Assembly (NCBI GenBank): GCA_044225555.1
Contig: JBGAIM010000001.1
Location: forward strand, 558,001-622,000
DNA from: JADLHS01 sp044225555
GTDB lineage: Bacteria > Verrucomicrobiota > Verrucomicrobiia > Limisphaerales > JADLHS01
DNA length: 64,000 bases
Direction: 5' to 3'
The position numbers were made by a program, and so were the translations under genes. Of the stretch, positions 58,788-64,000 are shown piece after piece. The notes under the pieces were generated by a model. It saw nothing but the letters and a program-made list of their open reading frames with translations. It was not told where the DNA came from and ran no database searches. Position 1 is the stretch's first letter. Each line of letters begins with the position of its first letter.

Positions 58788-60218
58788 TCAAAAACTCAGC
58801 AGCATCTGCCAGATGTAGGTGTTGCCCAAAGCTTCCACATTTTCCCAGACGCGCCGAACCAAATCCTGATCGCCGGTAATTGGTGGAAGTTCCTTCACCT
58901 TTTCCTCCCAAGGCCGGCAAATGCCCGGCTTGATCCGCGGCGCACGGCGATCCGCAATTCCCGCCAGCGTGGAAACTTCCGCGCCGTCGCACGGTCGTGG
59001 GACGGGCGCCTCGCCGGTCCTGGCAGCGGAATACACTCCATGCTCCCTCGTAAAATCGGTCAACACGCGCAGATTCTCGATGCTCGTGTCATCCTGCATG
59101 ATGGCACTGGCATCCATGATGTAGCCGCCGTCGCGCGCCACGCCGTCAATCACCTTCCGGCAATACTCGCGCACCTCCTCCGGCTTGCCGTAACTCAGCA
59201 GCACATTGGGAATCCCTCCGCTGAGCGCAAACTTGTGGTGCAATTTCTGATGCGCGAGAAAGATGTCACTGCGGTCCGCGTGAAACACGATGCTCCGCTC
59301 GGGCAGCGTGGCGAAGTCGTCGAAGTGATGATCCCACTTGCCCTCGCCGTAAAACAAGGTCTGGTGGCCATGCTTCCAGAATTCCTCGATGCACGGTTTG
59401 AGCGTGGGCCAGTAATGCGAGTGGAACTGCTTCGGGTTGATGAACGGCACGCACCCGCGATGCATCCAGAAGCCGATGGGCACTTCCTTCGCGGGATCAG
59501 CGCTGGTCAGACCGACGTGGACCAGATGCGGCATCAACGCTTCACACGCCTTGAGCACCTTGTCCGGCTGTGTGGCCATGTCCATCGTGAGCCCGATGTA
59601 GCCGCGCAATTTGTCGGCGATGATGTCGAACGGTGCTTTGAAAATCCCGGCAATCGCGGAAACGGTTCCGCATTCGTCGCGCAAGCGCTGGATTTGCGGA
59701 CCGAACGCGTAGAAATAAACCATCATCGCCATCGAACTCTTCACGAGCGCGAGGTTGTTTCGATACGTCGCCGGCTGGCCAATCTGGGCGACCTCGGTGG
59801 AAACACGTGGCAGCCAGACGTTGTAAAGAAACCCGGTAGGGTCATCAATGAGCGCGTCGTATTCGTCCTCGCGCATGAAGGCCTGGTCTTCGGAGGGCTC
59901 GATGTAATTGAACCCCGTCGTGTGCGGAATGCCGATGCCGGGAATGCCGTAGTAACGCAACCCGGCCGCCTGCGCGAGCCCGGTCCAGACATAAACCATG
60001 TTCGCCACCACGGCGTCCCAATCAAAATCCTTGGCGCACTTCACCGCGGCCTCGAACGCAAGGTTGTAATCATGCGCCACCTGCTGGCACGTCATGCCGG
60101 CATATTTCGCGGTGAACTCGGCGACGAACGGGCGGATGGGAATGCGGTCCGGCTTCTCATTGCGCAGCGCGGTGAGATAACGCGCCCGCCGTTCGTCATA
60201 GAGTTGTTGTGTGTTCAT
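58788..60218 (-). CDS. UroD-family protein, probable corrinoid-dependent methyltransferase component
   Basis: 476 residues from the ATG giving MNTQQLYDERRARYLTAL; a TTG at 60248 would overlap the corrinoid gene and is less likely. The UroD fold is clear (NEKPDRIPIRPFVAEFTAKYAG, PFDIIADKLRGYIGLTMDMA, VHVGLTSADPAKEVP), but the zinc-binding His-x-Cys of MtaA-type enzymes is not present at its usual place: the loop reads FYGEGKWDHHF. It is longer than the 340-residue MtaA type. It probably takes the substrate-demethylating role next to the corrinoid protein, or handles a different acceptor. Assignment of role is inference. Confidence 0.82.
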   Translation of the reverse strand: MNTQQLYDERRARYLTALRNEKPDRIPIRPFVAEFTAKYAGMTCQQVAHDYNLAFEAAVKCAKDFDWDAVVANMVYVWTGLAQAAGLRYYGIPGIGIPHTTGFNYIEPSEDQAFMREDEYDALIDDPTGFLYNVWLPRVSTEVAQIGQPATYRNNLALVKSSMAMMVYFYAFGPQIQRLRDECGTVSAIAGIFKAPFDIIADKLRGYIGLTMDMATQPDKVLKACEALMPHLVHVGLTSADPAKEVPIGFWMHRGCVPFINPKQFHSHYWPTLKPCIEEFWKHGHQTLFYGEGKWDHHFDDFATLPERSIVFHADRSDIFLAHQKLHHKFALSGGIPNVLLSYGKPEEVREYCRKVIDGVARDGGYIMDASAIMQDDTSIENLRVLTDFTREHGVYSAARTGEAPVPRPCDGAEVSTLAGIADRRAPRIKPGICRPWEEKVKELPPITGDQDLVRRVWENVEALGNTYIWQMLLSF

Positions 60219-60244
60219 GCCTGTCGCTGCGTCGACACCTGAGT

Positions 60245-60841
60245 TCAAGCCCCGACTTGTCTGACCAAGCCCACCACGCCCGCCGCGCTTTCATTGAATC
60301 CGTCCGCGCCGATCTCGTCCGCAAACCGCTGTGAAATGGGCGCTCCTCCAACCAGAACCTTCACCTGACTGCGGACCCCAGCCTGCTTGAGCGCTTCAAC
60401 GGTCGTTCGCATCGCTGGCATGGTCGTGGTGAGCAACGCGGACATCGCCACAATGTTCGCTCCCTTCTCTTTCACCGCGGCCACGAACTGCTCCGGCGTC
60501 ACGTTCACTCCCAAGTCAATTACCTCGTAACCGCCACCTTCCAGCATCGCGCCCACGAGATTCTTGCCGATGTCATGCAAATCGCCTTTCACTGTGCCGA
60601 TCACCACCCGCCCGGCCGGTTTCGCCCCGCTGGCGACGAGCAATGGGCGGATCAGTTCCAGCGCCGACTTCATCGCTCGCGCCGACAGCAACAACTCGGG
60701 CACAAAATATTCGCTGCACTCGAAGCGCCGCCCGACTTCGTTCATCGCCGGCACCATGAATTCTGCCTGCTCCGTGGTGGCCTTGGCCGTCTTGGCATCG
60801 CCTTTCAAAATCGCGTCGTGGAGTGATTGGAGGTCTGGCAT
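60245..60841 (-). CDS. Corrinoid (B12-binding) methyl-carrier protein, MtaC/MtbC-like
   Basis: 198 residues from the ATG giving MPDLQSLHDAILKGDAKTA. The B12-binding motif VKGDLHDIGKNLVGAMLEGGGYEVIDLG (Asp-x-His-x-x-Gly, His as the lower ligand) and VLVGGAPISQRFADEIGADGF show a complete Rossmann domain. The N-terminal cap helices are short: TTEQAEFMVPAMNEVG lacks about 14 residues (the usual ALAAGADPxELVxE region) between the first two helices. That could be a natural variant or an in-frame deletion. It carries a methyl group from substrate to acceptor, working with the neighbouring UroD-family proteins. Confidence 0.92.
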   Translation of the reverse strand: MPDLQSLHDAILKGDAKTAKATTEQAEFMVPAMNEVGRRFECSEYFVPELLLSARAMKSALELIRPLLVASGAKPAGRVVIGTVKGDLHDIGKNLVGAMLEGGGYEVIDLGVNVTPEQFVAAVKEKGANIVAMSALLTTTMPAMRTTVEALKQAGVRSQVKVLVGGAPISQRFADEIGADGFNESAAGVVGLVRQVGA

Positions 60842-60894
60842 GGCAGTGGATTTGTTCAATGGAAAAGTCTAACTGGAAAAGGCCAGCAGGCTCA

Positions 60895-61932
60895 TCAGCC
60901 TTTGTGGAAAGCTGCCTGCTTTTTGGCGCGAGCCGCGACGGGCAGGTCGGCGTCAACGGCACGATAAAAGGCATCCAAATTGCCCAGCGCCACCGTTGAC
61001 GGCAGATCGCAACCGGAAGACGCAACGAAGTTTGCGGTCCCACGGGTGACGGCGAGCAGGTCGGTGACCCGCTGCTCGATTTCTGCGGGCTTCAGTTGAT
61101 CGAACACCGTCATGGGATCGAGGTTCCCGCACAGGACCACGTCGGCCGGGATCTCCGTGAGCACGGAAACGATGTCCATGGGCGCGGCGACGTGGAATGT
61201 ATTCAGTCCCGTGGCCAGGAGCGCGGGTAGATGCAGTCTTTTCGCGGCGCAATTGTGGAGAATCACCGTGAACTCGCCGCCGATCTGGTCGTTGATCTGC
61301 CGGACGTAACGCGAGGAGAATTCTGTCATGCTCGCAGGCGAGAGCAGTCCAGCCGCCGGCTCGGCCATGATCACGCCGCTGGCGCCCGCGGCGCGAAACG
61401 TGCGGCCGTACGCCGACAGGAATGCGGTGGTTTTCTCCAGTACGCGGTGGATCAACTCCGGTTCCATGAGTGTCAACTCCATGGCTTCGCTCACGCCAAC
61501 GATGCGCGCGGCGAGGGAGAACGGGCCGATGCAACTGCCCAGCAGGAGCGGCGCGCCCAACTGCTTTCGCAACCGGCGAACGGCTTCAAGGTGGACGGCG
61601 GTCCGCTTGTCCCCGGGCTGCGGAATCGTCAAGTGGTCCGCTTGTGCCTTGGTAGTGACGAGCCTGCCCAGGACCGAAGGAATCTCATTCGCCGCCATCT
61701 GAACCGCGCAGCCGAAGGCCTCCGCTTCCGCACTGAGGTCCATCGCCGCGATTACGACCGGCGTTTGATAGCGCTCGTGCAACGCCGCCACCGCCTCAAG
61801 CTGCGCCTGGGGGTTGGTGACAATGTCCTGCAGTGTCGCACCGGTGAGCGCGAGGCCGGGATAAACCGCAATGGGCATCGCCACCCGCCGGGGCGAGGCT
61901 AGAACAAGCTCATTGAACTTGTTGGCGTGCAT
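60895..61932 (-). CDS. UroD-family methyltransferase, MtaA/MtbA-like
   Basis: 345 residues, the usual MtaA length. The zinc site is visible as VILHNCAAKRLHLPALLATG (His-x-Cys) with a second Cys in FVASSGCDLPSTVALGNLDA. Start region LVLASPRRVAMPIAVYPGLALTGA and LGAPLLLGSCIGPFSLAAR also fit MtaA/MtbA, which move methyl from the corrinoid protein to a thiol or to tetrahydrofolate. It lies between the rhamnose mutarotase gene (18 bases) and the corrinoid gene (35-53 bases). Likely second methyltransferase of the system. Confidence 0.88.
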   Translation of the reverse strand: MHANKFNELVLASPRRVAMPIAVYPGLALTGATLQDIVTNPQAQLEAVAALHERYQTPVVIAAMDLSAEAEAFGCAVQMAANEIPSVLGRLVTTKAQADHLTIPQPGDKRTAVHLEAVRRLRKQLGAPLLLGSCIGPFSLAARIVGVSEAMELTLMEPELIHRVLEKTTAFLSAYGRTFRAAGASGVIMAEPAAGLLSPASMTEFSSRYVRQINDQIGGEFTVILHNCAAKRLHLPALLATGLNTFHVAAPMDIVSVLTEIPADVVLCGNLDPMTVFDQLKPAEIEQRVTDLLAVTRGTANFVASSGCDLPSTVALGNLDAFYRAVDADLPVAARAKKQAAFHKG

Positions 61933-61950
61933 TTCGCACCCGGTTTCGAT

Positions 61951-62289
61951 TCAGTCGAGATGGAACAGTTCTTCCATGCCGGCCCACCACTCATCGGGGG
62001 CGCGATCTGCCAGCGGCTGATGACAGGGTTTGCAGACTGCCCACCATTTTTGTGTGCTGGGATCAGCCGCCATCTTCGCCATGTCGGCGGCAAAGTCCGT
62101 CCCCGTGTATTCGAAATAGCTGAACAGGTAGTGCTGCCCATCGGCGAGCCGGCGAAGAAAGATCGAGTAATTCTGGAGGTGGCACGCCTTGATCATCTCC
62201 CGCACCTCGGGCCACACCGCCGTGTGGAGCTCTTGGTATTCCGCCAGTTTCTCCGGCCGGACCACGATGACTGAACCATAGCGTTTCAT
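61951..62289 (-). CDS. rhaM: L-rhamnose mutarotase
   Basis: 112 residues from the ATG giving MKRYGSVIVVRPEKLAEYQ, a normal length; the frame is open to 63393 only because it overlaps the transporter gene. Family marks: LHTAVWPEVREMIKACHLQNYSIFL with the catalytic His22 region, YLFSYFEYTGTDFAADMAKMA, and PDEWWAGMEELFHLD. It interconverts alpha and beta L-rhamnose (and similar deoxysugars such as L-fucose). Here it sits in a methyltransferase operon, which points to a rhamnose-like substrate of that system. Confidence 0.93.
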   Translation of the reverse strand: MKRYGSVIVVRPEKLAEYQELHTAVWPEVREMIKACHLQNYSIFLRRLADGQHYLFSYFEYTGTDFAADMAKMAADPSTQKWWAVCKPCHQPLADRAPDEWWAGMEELFHLD

Positions 62290-62294
62290 TGGGT

Positions 62295-63386
62295 TTACTC
62301 CGCTGGTTGTGAGGCGCTGGCCTTCGTTCGTTCCTCGGCTTCGTAGTTCCCGTAGGTCAGCAGCAAGACGGCACCCACCAGGATCGCGAGCGCCAGGCCA
62401 ATGGTCCCGTGGGTCACCCGGCGGCACGCGCGCCATTCGCGCAACGCCACTCCGACCAGGTTGCTGAACAACACGAGCATGATCATGTGAATCGCCCAAC
62501 TGGTGAACTTGTAGTGGCCCATGCGGACGTGGCCGAGGTTGTAAAAGAAAAACTGCCCGTACCAAAAAACCCCGGTCACCACGGCCATCGCCCAGTTCAA
62601 GGGCAGGCTGGCCTTTTCCGGTCCCGCGGGGAGCTCGACCAACTCTCCAATCGTTTTGTGCTTGGCGTGCAGATAGAGGCAGTAGATTGCCGTGGTCAGA
62701 TACGCGCCGGTGTTTGAAAAGATGTAAACCACATTGCCACGCCACATGCCGGCGCCATGGGCGGACGCCACGTCGGCGATCGGCTCGCCGGCTTCGAGCG
62801 CAAAGCCATAAACCGCCGAAAGCACGCCGGCCAGCAATGACAACCCGAGACCTTCCACCAGGGAGAATTCGCCTTTCGCGTCCTTCGCCGTCAGGTCGTT
62901 TTCCTTGAACCGGCCCGCAACGCCAGCGAGTGCAATGCCCACCGTGCCGACGACAATGCCACCCACAATCCAGCCCGCGCCCGGTTTGCTCAGCGTGGCA
63001 CCCAGCGTCCCCTTCACCAGCGGCGGAATCAGCGTGCCCAGCACACTCGAAAGCCCGACGGCGATGGCATAGGTGAGCGAAAAGCCGATGTAACGAATCG
63101 AGATGCCGAAGGCCGTTCCGCCGATGCCGTAGGCCGCCCCCAGCAGGAAGGAATTCAGCATCGCGCTGCGGGGCGCCTCCCCCAGCACCGTGAGCAGGTC
63201 GGGTATCGTCAGCGCCGCGCCGAGGAGGGGCAGCAGAAACCAGCAGAACGAAGCCTGGGTCAGCCAGTAAGTCTGCCATGACCAGCGCTTCACCTGCTTC
63301 TGCGGTGTGTAACACGTGGCGGCAAACAGCGCCCCAACGCCGTGAAGAAACACTCCCAGCAGCGGGTTGGACGCAACGGGGTTCAT
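62295..63386 (-). CDS. rhaT: RhaT-type L-rhamnose/H+ symporter
   Basis: 363 residues with about ten membrane helices (GVGALFAATCYTPQKQVKRW, WGGIVVGTVGIALAGVAG-like segments, SNTGAYLTTAIYCLYL). Family marks: NSFLLGAAYGIGGTAFGISIRYIGFSLTYAIAVGLSSVLGT and GVFWYGQFFFYNLGHVRMGHYKFTSWAIHM. RhaT imports L-rhamnose with protons. It is 5 bases ahead of rhaM and 3 bases after a UroD-family gene, so it is in one transcript with them. Substrate may be L-rhamnose, another 6-deoxysugar or an O-methylated form. Confidence 0.93.
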   Translation of the reverse strand: MNPVASNPLLGVFLHGVGALFAATCYTPQKQVKRWSWQTYWLTQASFCWFLLPLLGAALTIPDLLTVLGEAPRSAMLNSFLLGAAYGIGGTAFGISIRYIGFSLTYAIAVGLSSVLGTLIPPLVKGTLGATLSKPGAGWIVGGIVVGTVGIALAGVAGRFKENDLTAKDAKGEFSLVEGLGLSLLAGVLSAVYGFALEAGEPIADVASAHGAGMWRGNVVYIFSNTGAYLTTAIYCLYLHAKHKTIGELVELPAGPEKASLPLNWAMAVVTGVFWYGQFFFYNLGHVRMGHYKFTSWAIHMIMLVLFSNLVGVALREWRACRRVTHGTIGLALAILVGAVLLLTYGNYEAEERTKASASQPAE

Positions 63387-63389
63387 CGC

Positions 63390-64000
63390 TCAAATCGCCT
63401 CACGGAATTCCTCGGGCAACTGGAGCGGGTAGTTCCCAAACTCACGCACCAGCTTCACGATGTAATCGTAAGTCTGGCCGGAGACGTTGCTGCTCACGGA
63501 ATGATCGGACTGGAAAATGTACCCGCCGCCGCGCGCGGCATTGAGCTTTCGCAATACTTCGCGGCGGATCGCCTCCCGATCGCCGGTTTCCCAAACCTGG
63601 ATATCGCTGTTGCCGCAGAAGCCGATTTGGTGGCCATACTGCCGCCGCAGTTCCACCACGTCCATGCCCGCTTTGGCTTCCAGCGGATTGTAGGCGTCGA
63701 TCTTCATGTCCACGTAATCCTGAAAGATGGCCTTCACGTTGCCGCAACCGTGATAAATCACCGGCAGGCCGTGGGCGTGCGCGTGGTCGGCGATCTTCGC
63801 CACCCACGGCTTGAAATACTCCCGCCAGTAACGGGGCGACATGAACGTGCATTTCTTGTAGGCCACGTCGCCCCAGATCACAAAGCCATCGAGCAATCCC
63901 GCACCCGCCGCGATCTCCGCCTGGGCCATTTCGAAGTAGAACTCGCCGATGCGGTTGATGACCGCCCCCATCCGTTCCGGTTCTTCGCCCATCCACAACA
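63390..64000 (-). CDS. UroD-family protein (5'-truncated by window edge)
   Basis: The frame is open through the window end, so the N-terminal part is missing; the visible 203 residues are the C-terminal two thirds of a usual 340-380 residue protein. GFVIWGDVAYKKCTFMSPRYWREYFKPW and VIYHGCGNVKAIFQDYVD (His-x-Cys, zinc-site-like) identify the family. The second ligand position reads FQSDHSVSSNVSGQTYDYI, with His rather than Cys. It is the first visible gene of the operon, 3 bases before rhaT. Likely a third methyltransferase component with its own substrate. Confidence 0.87.
   Translation of the reverse strand, partial: LWMGEEPERMGAVINRIGEFYFEMAQAEIAAGAGLLDGFVIWGDVAYKKCTFMSPRYWREYFKPWVAKIADHAHAHGLPVIYHGCGNVKAIFQDYVDMKIDAYNPLEAKAGMDVVELRRQYGHQIGFCGNSDIQVWETGDREAIRREVLRKLNAARGGGYIFQSDHSVSSNVSGQTYDYIVKLVREFGNYPLQLPEEFREAI

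Noticed and set aside
61951..63393. 480-codon frame that could suggest a fusion of rhamnose mutarotase with a larger N-terminal part
   Set aside because: The N-terminal 368 codons overlap the RhaT gene in another frame and have no domain; the mutarotase has its own ATG at 62289 and normal length.

Overview
The window reads as chromosomal DNA of a free-living Gram-negative bacterium, most likely a Verrucomicrobiota member of the Pedosphaera/Limisphaera kind. This is inferred from protein style, not from a marker gene. Supporting signs are exported proteins ending in a tandem-type C-terminal module, a zinc-ribbon Ser/Thr kinase paired with an ECF sigma factor, many UroD-family proteins, a DUF3500/HupE pair, a CE15 esterase and a GH29 fucosidase. 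No rRNA, tRNA, CRISPR array, transposase or phage gene was recognised.

Left part (1-13 kb): the 3' part of mnmG faces sufB and a Fur-family regulator that sits behind a perfect 7-3-7 palindrome. An AsmA-like/thioredoxin-like pair follows, then a gene-free stretch with DnaA boxes (candidate oriC) and dnaA with a clear terminator. Next come a cupin, a CE15-type esterase, a nuclease with a lamin-tail domain, a membrane protein carrying the two halves of an acyl-carrier-like domain in swapped order, and a topoisomerase IV/gyrase B-type gene broken by a short internal deletion.

13-30 kb: an exported GH29 fucosidase is bracketed by the 3' end of the topoisomerase gene and a decayed second copy of that end. 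After it lie a DUF3857/transglutaminase membrane protein, the DUF3500 plus HupE/UreJ pair, the kinase plus ECF sigma pair, a lone UroD-type methyltransferase, and a TMTC-like membrane protein with TPRs.

30-43 kb: almost all genes are on the minus strand, and most are small one-domain proteins (VOC, YCII/DGPF, SRPBCC, TfoX-N, DUF1801, AlkD, MmcQ, DUF1579, DUF1428). This is the neighbourhood known for ECF42 sigma factors, and such a sigma gene ends a seven-gene operon (35929 to 30757). Four transcription units here start with the same promoter architecture: TTGTCC-like, exactly 18 nt, CGTCGTA-like, 36-42 nt from the start codon. One of them heads the operon that carries the sigma gene. I read this as a cis-encoded, self-amplifying ECF42 regulon. 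One member is a GNAT acetyltransferase fused to a MoaD/ThiS-like sulfur-carrier domain ending in Gly-Gly.

43-58 kb: an orphan ABC ATPase, a large exported beta-helix protein, a SET-domain protein, YjbQ, a SWI2/SNF2 helicase, an amidohydrolase, rpsA with its terminator, a DUF2007 protein with EF-hand-like repeats, and a DinG-type helicase.

58-64 kb: a tight minus-strand operon of at least seven genes combines three UroD-family proteins (one cut by the window edge), a corrinoid protein and a DUF1638 protein with L-rhamnose mutarotase and a RhaT-type sugar transporter. It looks like a corrinoid methyl-transfer system tied to a rhamnose-like, possibly O-methylated, sugar. It and the ECF42 regulon are the best candidates for undescribed biology here.

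Short internal deletions (about 40-80 nt) seem to affect three genes: the topoisomerase B gene, a YCII gene and the corrinoid protein. Either the genome is really losing such pieces or the assembly has collapsed; this should be settled before interpreting those genes.
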